DNA of 44,635 nt, from positions 1-44,635 of the forward strand of contig CAZQEN010000014.1 of assembly GCA_964591605.1 (NCBI GenBank), written 5' to 3'. Shown piece by piece: positions 33,143-41,868 of the stretch. The DNA comes from CAYLLT01 sp964591605. GTDB lineage: Bacteria; Planctomycetota; Phycisphaerae; UBA1845; PWPN01. Under the pieces are notes generated by a model. It made no database searches, was not told the origin of the DNA, and was given only the letters and a program-made list of their open reading frames with translations. A program made the translations under genes and the position numbers. How positions within the stretch are numbered: the first letter of the stretch is position 1; the number at the start of each line of letters is the position of its first letter.

Positions 33143-35445
33143 GATTGAGGCTCCGCAACCGGCAGCGGTGCCGGGGCCAGAATGGCCTCGGCCGCCGCAG
33201 ACTCGGCGCCGGGCGTGCAGACGACCACGCTGGCGCCGTGCATGTCCGCCAGACGCCGGTCCGTCCGGCAAACGGCGTCGCACAACACCACCAGACGAAA
33301 GTCCTTCGCATCCCTCGAGTGTTCGAGGAGAGATAGATTCGCCCAACCCAGCCCGAGCGCCCGTTTGTCCACCAAAACCAGGTCCGCCCGGTGGTTCGAC
33401 AACCAGTTGGCCGCCGCCCCCATCCCCAGGACGACCACACACGCATGGCCCCGCCCGGACAGCACCTGCCGCAGCGGCTCCGAATCGCCGTCGTCCCCGC
33501 CCACCATGAGGATGGTGATCCCGCCGGGCGCCCGCTTCTTCTGCAGGGCCAGGTTCACCGTCTGAATGAGCTCCTCCTTCGAGGCCGGCCGGCGCAGGAA
33601 GATGCTCGATACCTCCTCACTCATCGGCAGATCGGGGTCCTCGTACGAGTGCAGCACAAGCTGGAAGGCGTGCCGGTCGAATCCAGCCAGCGCATCGAGC
33701 AGATCCGGCGCCGTCATGTCCGGAAGAAGAACATCGGTGACCACCACGTCTATTGCCCCCTGGGACAGCCGTTCCAGCAGCCGCCCCGCCGAATGCACGA
33801 CCTGCACGTCGAATCCGGCCAGGCGCAGCGTCTGGGCAACCACCGCGGCGAGTTCGGGGTCGGCGTCGCAGAACACCACCCGGCGCGGGGGCGAGGCATC
33901 GTCCCGGCGGGACGCTGGATCGGAGGGAATCACCTCCAGCGGCAGCGACACGTAGAAGTCCGACCCGCGCCCCAGCTCGCTGTCCACCCAGACCCGCCCG
34001 CCGTGGCGCTGCACGATCTCCCGGACGATATACAGCCCCAGGCCCACGCCCGCGATCTCCCGCGTCCCCGGGTTCGAGAGCTGGGAGAAGCGATCGAAGA
34101 TCTGATCCCACTTGTCGCGCGGAATGCCCGGCCCGTTGTCGCTCACGCTGATCAGGATGTGATCAGCCCGGGCCCGCGCGCTCAGATGCACCTTCCCCCC
34201 GGCGGGCGTGTACTTCATCGCGTTCGACAGCAGGTTGCTGATCACCTGGGCGATCTTGTCCGCGTCGGCGTTAAGAGGTGGCAAGTTCTTGCTGCAGTCA
34301 ACCGTGAATTCGATCGAATTGCCGCGGGCCATCGCCTCAAACACGTGAGCCATCGACCGGATCGTGCTCGAAAGATCCTGACGCTCCATGTGCCATTCCA
34401 CCCGCCCCGATTCGAGCCGCTGAACCTCCAGCAGATCGTCCAGCAGACGCGACAGCCGCGTGCACTCGTCCGAGATGATCCCCAGAAAGCGGAGCTGATC
34501 CTCCCGCGGCATGCTGTCGAGCTCTTCGGTCAGCATCCGCGTGTAGAGCAGGATCGACGTCAGGGGCGTCCGCAGGTCGTGCGAAACGGTGGACAGGATA
34601 TTGCTCTTGATCCGGGCCAGCTCTTCGAGCCGCTGCCTCTGGAGGCGCTCGGCGTCCTCCTGACGCCGCCACTTGCTGCCCAGCTCGAGCACCGCATCCC
34701 TCAGTTGGTTCAGCTCATGGGACGAGGCGGGAGGGAGCCGGATCGTGCCGGGCGTCCCCGCCGACAGCTCCGCGACGGCCGTCCGCAACACCTTCAGAAA
34801 CTTCGACTCGCGCCGGAGCATCTGCGAGCCCAGGAACGCCCCCAGGACCAGCGAGAGTATCAGGCTGGCCAGCGGCGTCCACGCGACATTCAAACCGAAG
34901 ACCATCGCCACGTGCGTTCCCAGCGCCACCGCCGCCGCCCCGGCCAGCGCGCTGTTGAACGCGCACTGTGCGGCCATCGAGCGACACGGCGCCAGGAGCC
35001 CCACCGGGACGTGGCCGACCATCCCCTCATCGATCGAAGCCACGTAGCTGTTGTTGAGCAGAGAGTCGGGCTGACACGGCGCGCTGAACGCGACCCCCAC
35101 CAGATACCCGCCGATCCCCAGCGTGCAGTAGGTCACTCGTGCCGGCACCCACGTTCCGCCGGGCTGCTCCGACCACTCACGCAGCCAGATCTCGGTGCCC
35201 TTGGCCACCTGCTGATTCGACCAGAAGCCCAGCCCCCCTCCCGAAATGTTATGCGTCCGCGCCAGCCAGGTGTGCCCGAGCTTGTCCGGGTTGACGGTCA
35301 CCTCGAGCCGCACCCCCAGCGCGTAACGCGTCCATCGCCGCTTGCCCGTGTACGAATCGGGGCGGCCCTGCTCGCGGGCCACCGAGATCAGGCGCAGAGC
35401 TTCGGTCTCGGCAGGAGGTGTCAGCGCGTCGCACTCTTGTGCCAT
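33139..35445 (-). CDS. PilZ-histidine kinase-receiver hybrid protein
   Basis: A 768-residue membrane protein with an unusual order. A PilZ domain is at ~35-125 with the full cyclic-di-GMP-binding motifs, RRWTR (R36-R40) and NISGGG (66-71). Two transmembrane segments follow (ALAGAAAVALGTHVAMVFGL and LASLILSLVLGAFLG). The HisKA domain has the phosphorylated His289 in STVSHDLRTPL. The HATPase domain shows NLLSNAMKYTP, DNGPGI and GVGLGLYIVREI. Two receiver regions close it: the first has Asp571 in VVTDVLLPD but Arg where the usual Lys is (FLRRPAS), and the second is degenerate. It is thus a kinase whose input may be cyclic di-GMP. It is followed by an overlapping receiver and an HD-GYP phosphodiesterase, a loop that could control the same messenger. 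Confidence 0.9.
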   Translation of the reverse strand: MAQECDALTPPAETEALRLISVAREQGRPDSYTGKRRWTRYALGVRLEVTVNPDKLGHTWLARTHNISGGGLGFWSNQQVAKGTEIWLREWSEQPGGTWVPARVTYCTLGIGGYLVGVAFSAPCQPDSLLNNSYVASIDEGMVGHVPVGLLAPCRSMAAQCAFNSALAGAAAVALGTHVAMVFGLNVAWTPLASLILSLVLGAFLGSQMLRRESKFLKVLRTAVAELSAGTPGTIRLPPASSHELNQLRDAVLELGSKWRRQEDAERLQRQRLEELARIKSNILSTVSHDLRTPLTSILLYTRMLTEELDSMPREDQLRFLGIISDECTRLSRLLDDLLEVQRLESGRVEWHMERQDLSSTIRSMAHVFEAMARGNSIEFTVDCSKNLPPLNADADKIAQVISNLLSNAMKYTPAGGKVHLSARARADHILISVSDNGPGIPRDKWDQIFDRFSQLSNPGTREIAGVGLGLYIVREIVQRHGGRVWVDSELGRGSDFYVSLPLEVIPSDPASRRDDASPPRRVVFCDADPELAAVVAQTLRLAGFDVQVVHSAGRLLERLSQGAIDVVVTDVLLPDMTAPDLLDALAGFDRHAFQLVLHSYEDPDLPMSEEVSSIFLRRPASKEELIQTVNLALQKKRAPGGITILMVGGDDGDSEPLRQVLSGRGHACVVVLGMGAAANWLSNHRADLVLVDKRALGLGWANLSLLEHSRDAKDFRLVVLCDAVCRTDRRLADMHGASVVVCTPGAESAAAEAILAPAPLPVAEPQS

Positions 35446-35669
35446 GGCAGGTTACCCGCGGCCCTACCGGACCCGGCCCGACGGGTCCGGGGTCCTCAGT
35501 AATCTATTTTCGGCCACCCTGCCCGACAGCTTCGCTCCGGCGTGAGCGTTTCGGGGCGACCCGGCGCCGCCGATATCGGACCCGGAGCACACCCTGCCGG
35601 GAGTTTCCTGAACGCGGGTATCCCAATAACCGATGACACCGACATGGTTGTTTATCTATGGGTTTCTGA

Positions 35670-36035
35670 ATGCTGCACCGACCGATCCGAGAACTCCTGA
35701 ATTTCAAGGAGCTGCTGCCGACGAGCCGCGGAGGCGTGGTTCGGAATCGCCGCACGACCGACCGCTTCAAATGCCGGCTGCCGGCCGTACTGATGGTCGC
35801 CGGCCGGGAGTTCCCCGTCGAATGCCAGGAGATCAGCACGATAGGTGCCCGCATCAGCTCAATGCGACCGCTGCCCGTCGCGCTGCAGCGCGACGTGCTG
35901 CTCAAGATCCGGATCGGAGAGCAGAACTTCCAGGACCGCTTCGTCGTGGCGCGTATTTCGCAGAACCGCGAAGGGCCGATTTCCATGCAACTGGGCCTTC
36001 GGACGAGTGAGCCGGCGGGCGCGGCGGACTCCTGA
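35670..36035 (+). CDS. PilZ-like domain protein, copy 1
   Basis: A 121-residue PilZ-type protein. It has the R28-x3-R32 pair in RRTTDRFKCRLPAVL and EISTIGARIS in place of the usual (D/N)xSxxG. The Glu in that first position differs from the consensus and could change cyclic-di-GMP affinity. It is paralogous to the next gene (shared CRLPAVL, FPVEC, EIS, GARI). The ATG has no good ribosome binding site. It diverges from the PilZ-kinase gene, and belongs to the same signalling island. Confidence 0.78.
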   Translation: MLHRPIRELLNFKELLPTSRGGVVRNRRTTDRFKCRLPAVLMVAGREFPVECQEISTIGARISSMRPLPVALQRDVLLKIRIGEQNFQDRFVVARISQNREGPISMQLGLRTSEPAGAADS

Positions 36036-36180
36036 CGCCCGCTCGCAGGAAGCCCCACGGCGCCGGACGCTCGTAAAACGCCCGGTCCGGTGGGTCGCGG
36101 GTCAGGCCCCGCCACAGGCCCGCCCGGCCGGACGGCTCGGAGCAACCAGGAGCGATGGCTGAGAAAGTGTGGCTGTGGCC

Positions 36181-36558
36181 ATGCAAACCGTGAAAGAAAG
36201 TCGATCCATTCGAGAACTGATCAACACCAGGGAGTTCCGCCCGGTCGGGCGGGGCGCCGCCGGTCGTGAACGCCGCTCTTCTGCCCGGTTCACCTGCCGA
36301 CTGCCCGCCGTTCTGGCCGCCCGCGACAAGGAGTTTCCAGTCGAGTGTCTCGAAATCAGCATCCGCGGAGCCCGGATCACCTCCCACCGGCCCCTTCCGC
36401 TGACCGTCGATCAGCCCGTCGAGCTCCGAATCCGCGTCGGACCCCAGGTTTTCTCGGATCGCTATCTCGTCGTCCGGGTCTCGAAAAACCACCACGGGCC
36501 GATCACGGCCGGTCTGAAAATCGACCAGAACGAGCCATCGGCGTATGCTGACGCCTGA
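36181..36558 (+). CDS. PilZ-like domain protein, copy 2
   Basis: A 125-residue paralogue of copy 1: R32-x3-R36 in RRSSARFTCRLPAVL and EISIRGARITS, again Glu at the first motif position. It reads AARDKEFPVECLEIS and ISIRGARITSHRPLPL. GTG 36169 is a possible earlier start; ATG 36181 gives a similar start to copy 1. It lies 145 nt after copy 1. Two tandem copies next to a PilZ-kinase suggest several cyclic-di-GMP receptors of different sensitivity. Confidence 0.78.
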   Translation: MQTVKESRSIRELINTREFRPVGRGAAGRERRSSARFTCRLPAVLAARDKEFPVECLEISIRGARITSHRPLPLTVDQPVELRIRVGPQVFSDRYLVVRVSKNHHGPITAGLKIDQNEPSAYADA

Positions 36559-36667
36559 CGGGTCCCCCGCGCAAAGCCAGGGCTGTTGGTCATCGGCTCG
36601 CCGCTCGATCCTCGTCGTTCACTTCTGATCCGGGCTGGCCCGCTACGCATGCACCCAGAATTCAGTG

Positions 36668-36777
36668 GCAGGTGGGTGGTATCGGTCCCGGCGCGCCGGG
36701 ACATTCGCAATCGCCGATGCGGATTGCCCGCGACCCTTTCGCGCGGGCAATGAGTACATTGCCCATGCCGCCCTGCG
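36668..36777. repeat. REP-like element, copy 3
   Basis: Inner palindrome GTCCCGGCGCGCCGGGAC (36685-36702), followed by a second 10-bp perfect hairpin ATTGCCCGCG (36723-36732) / CGCGGGCAAT (36742-36751). The outer arms are imperfect. It is related to copy 1 by the core and by the ending GCCCATGCC. Confidence 0.65.
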
Positions 36778-36814
36778 TGAATCTTTTTGCGTTCCTACTT
36801 AGAATGGGAGCCGC

Positions 36815-37885
36815 ATGAACCTGGATGAACTCCGGCGACAGATCGACCTGGTCGACGAAGAGCTCGTCGCGCTGCTCAACCGGCGCGCCGAGATCGTCGT
36901 CGAGATCGGCAGGATCAAGAATGCCGGCGGCGCCCCCATCTATTCCCCCGACCGTGAGAAGGCCGTCCTTGAGAAGATCCGGGCCGCCAACCAGGGACCG
37001 CTGCCCGACCGGACGCTCGTCGCCATCTACCGCGAGCTCATGAGCGGCTCGTTCATGCTCGAACGACCGCTGCGCATCAGCTACCTGGGACCCCAGGGCA
37101 GCTACTCGCACCTGGCTGCCGTCGGCAAGTTTGGCTCGTCGGTCGAGTACGAGCCGGTCACCCACATCCGCGGCGTCTTCGACGAGGTCTCACGCGAGCA
37201 CGCCGATTTCGGCATCGTCCCCATCGAGAACAGCGTCGGCGGCGGGGTCATCGACACCCTCGACGCCCTCATCGAGACCGACGTGCAGATCTGTGCCGAG
37301 ATCAACCGCTCCATCCACCACAACCTGCTGGCCCGCTGCCCGCTGGAGCAGGTGCAGCGCGTCTACTCCAAGCCGGAGGTCTTCGCCCAGTGCCAGCGCT
37401 GGCTGAGCGAAACCAACCTGCTGGGCAAAACCATCCCGGTCGCCAGCAGCTCCAAGGCGGCGGAAACCGCCCGCGACGAGGAATCCGCCGCCGCGATCGG
37501 CAGCACCCTGGCCGCCGAGCTGTACGGACTCAAGATCATCTGCGAGAACATCGAGGACAACGCCAACAACGTCACGCGCTTCTTCGTCGTGGGCCGCGAG
37601 TCCGCGAAAGCCACCGGCGATGACAAGACCTCGATCGTGTTCACGATCAACGACCGCCCGGGCACGCTCGTGGACGTGCTCGACGCGTTCCGCCAGGCCG
37701 GCATCAACATGTCGTTCATCGAATCGCGCCCCAGCAAGAAACGCAACTGGGAGTACTACTTCTTCGCCGACGTGAAAGGCCATCAGAGCGAGCCGTCGCT
37801 CCAGAGCGCCCTCGAGTCCGCCCGGCTGCACTGCCTGCGGCTGAACGTGCTGGGCTCTTATCCCCGTGCCTCGGACGTGAGCTGA
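36815..37885 (+). CDS. pheA: Chorismate mutase / prephenate dehydratase (P-protein)
   Basis: A 356-residue bifunctional enzyme of phenylalanine synthesis. Residues 1-85 are an AroQ-type chorismate mutase (MNLDELRRQIDLVDEELVALLNRR, EIGRIKNAGG, YSPDREKAVLEKI). The dehydratase domain begins RISYLGPQGSYSHLAA and contains VPIENSVGGGVIDTLD, SKPEVFAQCQRWL and the NVTRFFVV catalytic motif. The ACT domain has GTLVDVLDAFRQAGINMSFIESRP and binds phenylalanine for feedback control. GGGAG lies 5-6 nt before the ATG. It is a full-length member, 15 nt ahead of the coaB gene and likely co-transcribed with it. Confidence 0.95.
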   Translation: MNLDELRRQIDLVDEELVALLNRRAEIVVEIGRIKNAGGAPIYSPDREKAVLEKIRAANQGPLPDRTLVAIYRELMSGSFMLERPLRISYLGPQGSYSHLAAVGKFGSSVEYEPVTHIRGVFDEVSREHADFGIVPIENSVGGGVIDTLDALIETDVQICAEINRSIHHNLLARCPLEQVQRVYSKPEVFAQCQRWLSETNLLGKTIPVASSSKAAETARDEESAAAIGSTLAAELYGLKIICENIEDNANNVTRFFVVGRESAKATGDDKTSIVFTINDRPGTLVDVLDAFRQAGINMSFIESRPSKKRNWEYYFFADVKGHQSEPSLQSALESARLHCLRLNVLGSYPRASDVS

Positions 37886-37900
37886 AGAGGAGAAGCGCCG

Positions 37901-38584
37901 GTGAGAATCCTGATATCGGCCGGTCCCACGCGGGAGTACTTCGATTCGGTCCGATTCGTCTCCAACCCCTCCACGGGGAAGATGGGGTATGCCATCGCGC
38001 GTGAGGCCGCCCGTCGCGGCCACCGGGTCACCCTGGTGAGCGGGCCCGTCGCCCTCCCACCGCCCCCGGGCGTCACCGTTGAGCACGTGACCACGGCGGC
38101 CCAGATGGCAGCGGTCTGCAAACGGGCCTTCCGGCGTGCCGACGCCGCCGTCATGACCGCGGCGGTGTGCGACTACCGCCCCGCCCGGCGTGAAAAGCTC
38201 AAACTGCCCAAGAAAACCCGGCCGTTCCGCCTGCTCCTGGAGCCCACGCAGGACATCGCCGCCGCCCTCGGGCGGATCAAGGGCCGCCGCCTGCTCGTCG
38301 GATTTGCCATGGAAGACCACGATCCACGCACCAAGGCCGAGCGTAAGCTGCATAGGAAGCACTGCGACCTCATCGTATTGAACGGCCCGCAGAACGTCGG
38401 TTCCGACGAGGCGACCGTCGAGTTATTCTCACCCGCCGCGGGGTGGAGCGCGCCGATCCGCGGGAGCAAGGCGGCCGTCGCCCGGAAGCTGCTGGAGCGA
38501 ATCGAGCAACTCGCCGAAAAGTCCGATGGCGCGGCACGCCGGCCGCCAAAATCGAATCGCGGGAGCACTGGACGCAGATCGTAG
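37901..38584 (+). CDS. coaB: Phosphopantothenate-cysteine ligase (stand-alone CoaB)
   Basis: A 227-residue CoaB-like ligase of coenzyme A synthesis. It starts MRILISAGPTREYFDSVRFVSN and has NPSTGKMGYAIAREAARRGHRVTLVSGP, MTAAVCDYRPA, LVGFAMED and HCDLIVLN, matching CoaB motifs (NxSSGxMG, AAVADY, VGFAAE, DxIVxN). No CoaC (decarboxylase) domain is present. CoaBC is usually fused in bacteria, so the decarboxylase must be elsewhere. The final 20 residues are Arg/Ser-rich. Start GTG 37901 follows AGAGGAGA. It is probably translated with pheA and precedes an unknown gene by 42 nt. Confidence 0.85.
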   Translation: MRILISAGPTREYFDSVRFVSNPSTGKMGYAIAREAARRGHRVTLVSGPVALPPPPGVTVEHVTTAAQMAAVCKRAFRRADAAVMTAAVCDYRPARREKLKLPKKTRPFRLLLEPTQDIAAALGRIKGRRLLVGFAMEDHDPRTKAERKLHRKHCDLIVLNGPQNVGSDEATVELFSPAAGWSAPIRGSKAAVARKLLERIEQLAEKSDGAARRPPKSNRGSTGRRS

Positions 38585-38626
38585 GACACACCCGGCAGAC
38601 CCGGGCCCAGAATGGAGAGGTTTCCC

Positions 38627-39655
38627 ATGGACGAGATGATCAACGCCATCCGCCGGCAGTTCGGCTACATGCTGTCGCTTCCTGAGCGGACCATCCGCTC
38701 CCTCGCCGCCGTAGCCAGCGGGACCGGCGCGCTGCTGACCGAGTCGCTCTTTCCGGACACCGTTCGCGATTCGACGTTCTACAAGTTCTTCATCGGCGAC
38801 ATGCAGCGCTTCGTCACCGAGCAGATCGCCCAGATCCCCCCGGAGCCGGGCAGCGCTTCGGCCGACGCTGCCGGTTCTCCCGATTTCATGCAGCGCAAGG
38901 TCGTAGGCAGCGCGCTCGAGACGGCCGGGCTGTTCGCGATGCACGTCTCGCCCCTGTGGGTCTTCGCCCTCGCCGGTGACGCCGCCGCCGGAAGCACGGT
39001 GTTCCTCAATCGGCTGGTCGAGCAGCTCAAGAACAACGGCGTGATTCCCAAGCACACTGAGATCAACGGCCTCACCGATCTGCTCGCCGCGGTGCAGGAA
39101 GCTTCGCGCCGCAGCGCGTCCGTGGTTGACACCCCGCCCCTCTCACGGGAGGAGCTGTCGCGCCTGGCTTCCGACATGACGCAGAGTTACCGCCAGATGT
39201 TCTCGAAAGCGACCAATCTCGTCCCGCGCCTGGACGATCTGTGGACTCGACTCAATGCCCTGGCCAGCCGCGAGAACATCTCGCTCGAACGGCTCAGCGG
39301 CGCGATGGCCGTCGATGTGGCCGACATGGGAAAACGCGGCATCGGCGTTGTGCTCGCCTTCGGCCAGACCGGGGCCGATCTGGTCGGCGAGAAGATCCTG
39401 ACCAGCTATGCCAAAACGCTCGAAGCGATGACCCAGCAGGGCGTGAGCAACTACATCTCGACGAAGATGCGGCCATTCCTGCGCACCGCACTGAGCCATT
39501 TCGACCCGGACCGCGCGTCGTGGACGGAAACAAAGCTCGGCCTGGCGGAGTCCGCCACGGCCCCCGGAGCGGTGGCTGCGACCGCCCCTGCCGAGGCGCC
39601 GTCTCCACCCCCCACCGACGGCTCCCGCCCCGACCAAACGGGCGGGGGCATCTGA
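38627..39655 (+). CDS. Conserved hypothetical protein
   Basis: A 342-residue protein I do not recognise. It is mostly helical, with amphipathic stretches (MINAIRRQFGYMLSLPERTIRSL, TFYKFFIGDMQRFVTEQIAQI) and one more hydrophobic segment near residues 95-120 (GLFAMHVSPLWVFALAGDAAAG). A Pro/Ala-rich tail ends the protein. ATG 38627 follows GGAGAGG by 6 nt, preferred over the upstream ATG at 38612. It follows coaB, so it may share that operon. A peripheral membrane protein is possible. Confidence 0.65.
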   Translation: MDEMINAIRRQFGYMLSLPERTIRSLAAVASGTGALLTESLFPDTVRDSTFYKFFIGDMQRFVTEQIAQIPPEPGSASADAAGSPDFMQRKVVGSALETAGLFAMHVSPLWVFALAGDAAAGSTVFLNRLVEQLKNNGVIPKHTEINGLTDLLAAVQEASRRSASVVDTPPLSREELSRLASDMTQSYRQMFSKATNLVPRLDDLWTRLNALASRENISLERLSGAMAVDVADMGKRGIGVVLAFGQTGADLVGEKILTSYAKTLEAMTQQGVSNYISTKMRPFLRTALSHFDPDRASWTETKLGLAESATAPGAVAATAPAEAPSPPPTDGSRPDQTGGGI

Positions 39656-39988
39656 CCCCCACCGAACCCGGCCGCGGATCGTTCGAGCCCCCGGCAAGAG
39701 CCTTGAAGCGGCATCGTGACGTGTCAGGCGAGGCCTTATCTGACGCGGATCATCCATTGAAGATGATTTTTATAAAACTTCACGTGATAGAATGTCCTGC
39801 TGAGGTTCGCCTCCGCCTTGACCATCCCCCCGCCTGATTCGTACTGTATTCTGAGCACGACGTACGACACGCCCGTGACTCAGCACTCGCAGGACGCGCG
39901 AATTCCGCTCAATTCAGGGCCACCCGGAGCGAACCCGCCATGGGGACGCCCAACGGACATGGATTGTCCCGATTGAAGGGAGAAGTCG
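39656..39988. other. 333-nt gap, AT-rich island
   Basis: No gene is seen. An AT-rich stretch (about 39765-39793, with TTTTTATAAAACTT) contrasts with the GC-rich surroundings and is the likely promoter region of the PRC-barrel gene; no clear -35/-10 pair can be assigned. Confidence 0.35.
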
Positions 39989-40957
39989 ATGTGCAGGCTG
40001 CTCATCCGCGGCTTGATCGCCGGATTGTTGCTCCTGGATGCGCGAGGAATGGCCGCTGATCGCGCGGGAGGGGTCGAGCCGGCCACCCTCGACGCATCGG
40101 CGCACGCCAACCGTCCCGGCTCACAACCTTTTCAGCTCATCCGGGCCAGCCAGGTCCTGGGCCAGGAGGTGCGGACGACCGGCGGTGAGCATCTGGGCCT
40201 GATTCAGGATCTGGCCGTCGACGTCAACCGTCGTCGGATTGCCTATGCCGTCATCGACTGCGGCCGCTTCCTCCAGCTCGACAGTCGGCTCTTCGCCGTC
40301 CCCTGGCAGGCCCTGGCCCGCGATGGCCGCGGAGAGTCAACGCCAGACAATCAGAAACTCACCCTGGAGATGGACAGGGAGCGTCTCCGCCGGGCGGCAG
40401 GCTTCGACGCGGCGCAGTGGCCCGACATGGCCGACGAGCGCTGGGCCCGCGATCTGCATGCATACTACGGCCTGCGGCCCTACTGGGAGCGTGAGTCCGC
40501 GACCAGCCTGCAGGGAGAGCCCGTTTCGCCTGCGCCGACGAGACTCATCACCCAGGGGCGTCCCCAACAGGCGACCAGGGCGGTCGTGCTGAAAGCGAAC
40601 GTCGAAATGTTCGGACATGCCGTGACGCACGCCAGCAACGGCGAGAAACTCGGCGCAGTCGAGGAGATCCTGGCCGATCGCCGCACAGGCGACATCGCGT
40701 TGATCGTGCTGCAGCTCGATCGCAGTACGAGCGTGACGCGGACGGACCGCCGCAGGAATCATGTGGCACTGCCGGTGCAGATGTTCTCATTCGCGCCGAA
40801 CGGCGATCCGAACGCAGCATACGTGGTTGAATGCTGCCTGGAGAACCTGAAGTCGCACCGATTCAGGGAGGACCGCTGGCCCGACTTGAGGAGCAAGTCC
40901 TGGGCGGAGGGCCTCTACCGCGACTTCGGCAGGACCCCCTACTGGGAGCAGCGGTGA
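39989..40957 (+). CDS. Exported protein with two PRC-barrel domains
   Basis: A 322-residue protein. The N-terminus (MCRLLIRGLIAGLLLLDARGMAAD) is a signal peptide. Two PRC-barrel repeats are seen: LIRASQVLGQEVRTTGGEHLGLIQDLAVDVNRRRIAYAVID (~49-100) and NVEMFGHAVTHASNGEKLGAVEEILADRRTGDIALIVL (~195-245). Each is followed by a WPDM/WPDL... segment ending YGLRPYWER and FGRTPYWEQ, so the unit is duplicated. PRC-barrels occur in photosystem, RNA-processing and stress proteins; here the role is unknown. AAGGGAGAAG precedes the ATG. Confidence 0.8.
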   Translation: MCRLLIRGLIAGLLLLDARGMAADRAGGVEPATLDASAHANRPGSQPFQLIRASQVLGQEVRTTGGEHLGLIQDLAVDVNRRRIAYAVIDCGRFLQLDSRLFAVPWQALARDGRGESTPDNQKLTLEMDRERLRRAAGFDAAQWPDMADERWARDLHAYYGLRPYWERESATSLQGEPVSPAPTRLITQGRPQQATRAVVLKANVEMFGHAVTHASNGEKLGAVEEILADRRTGDIALIVLQLDRSTSVTRTDRRRNHVALPVQMFSFAPNGDPNAAYVVECCLENLKSHRFREDRWPDLRSKSWAEGLYRDFGRTPYWEQR

Positions 40958-41088
40958 CCCGTGACCCGCCGCCTCCCGGGCCGCCCGGCGACCCCCCTTG
41001 TTGGCTCGCTCGCACGGTTCGATGAGGGGGAAAAGCCCGCGCCGGGCCGCAGGAAGGCCGGAAATGGCCGGTTTCAGGCAACCCCGCG

Positions 41089-41118
41089 TTGACTTTGAAG
41101 CGCGGCAGTACCTATAAG
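41089..41118 (+). promoter_or_regulatory. Promoter upstream of the KGG protein gene
   Basis: -35 TTGACT (41089-41094) and -10 TATAAG (41113-41118) with an 18-nt spacer, about 190 nt before the ATG. The rest of this 356-nt gap (40958-41313) has no gene. Confidence 0.45.
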
Positions 41119-41313
41119 TGGATAGTCGCACGAGGCGTGCTCGCTCGGGTGATTCCACACGCACGACGCCAGTTCATACCGCCCGATCACCTGATGACGT
41201 GTCATGCGCCGTCTGTCTCCACAGGCGATCCGACCCGCGGGTCGGGCCTGCGATGGACGGCCGCTCAGACAGTGTACTCATTCTCCCCAGTACCCTGGGC
41301 AGGAGAAGGATCC

Positions 41314-41724
41314 ATGCCAGAAAAACCGCAGAGCAGGAACGAAAAACAGGACCAGGCGCCGAGCAATGGTCAGGAAGTCAAACCGGCCAAATCGAGCCGC
41401 GGCTTCGCGGCCATGGACCCGCAACGCCAGCGCGATATCGCCAGCGAAGGCGGCCGAGCTGCGCACGAACAGGGCAAGGCCCACAAGTTCACGCCCGAGG
41501 AAGCCCGTGAGGCGGGGCGGAAGGGGGGCATGGCCTCGGGCGCTGCCCGAGCCTCCCGCAGCAAGGCGCGAGCGGCCGCCATTCAGGCGGGCCACGAAGC
41601 CTCCGCCACGGGCAAGACCGCCGGCCAGCAGAGCGCGAGCTTCGCCGGCGTCCGTGCGGATGCCCAAGGGGAGCTCGCCACACTCGAGGAGCGTGCGGAA
41701 CTGGAGGATGCCGGGCGCGCGTGA
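41314..41724 (+). CDS. KGG-repeat stress protein (GsiB/con-10-like)
   Basis: A 136-residue hydrophilic protein. It carries the stress-induced KGG motifs: RGFAAMDPQRQRDIASEGGRAAHEQGKAHKFT, then EEAREAGRKGGMASG. The rest is Ala/Lys/Arg/Glu-rich, with low sequence complexity. GsiB-like proteins are made in general stress and are thought to protect dry or starved cells. AGGAGAAGGA stands just before the ATG. The protein has no membrane or signal segment. Confidence 0.82.
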   Translation: MPEKPQSRNEKQDQAPSNGQEVKPAKSSRGFAAMDPQRQRDIASEGGRAAHEQGKAHKFTPEEAREAGRKGGMASGAARASRSKARAAAIQAGHEASATGKTAGQQSASFAGVRADAQGELATLEERAELEDAGRA

Positions 41725-41868
41725 GAGCACGCCCGGCGCTGTCCGCGCCGCATCCGCTCGAACTCAACAGAAGAATGCGGGCGGGGCGCGATACTCGCCG
41801 CCCACACAGCGCCTGACCGCCGGGCGCGACCTATGGCCCGTCCGAAAGAGCTGCACGCCGACGGGACA

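Noticed and set aside
36155..36193. 12-codon leader peptide frame (ATG to TGA) ending inside the second PilZ gene
   Set aside because: AGGAG is only 2 nt before its ATG, the spacing is poor, and nothing shows that it is translated.
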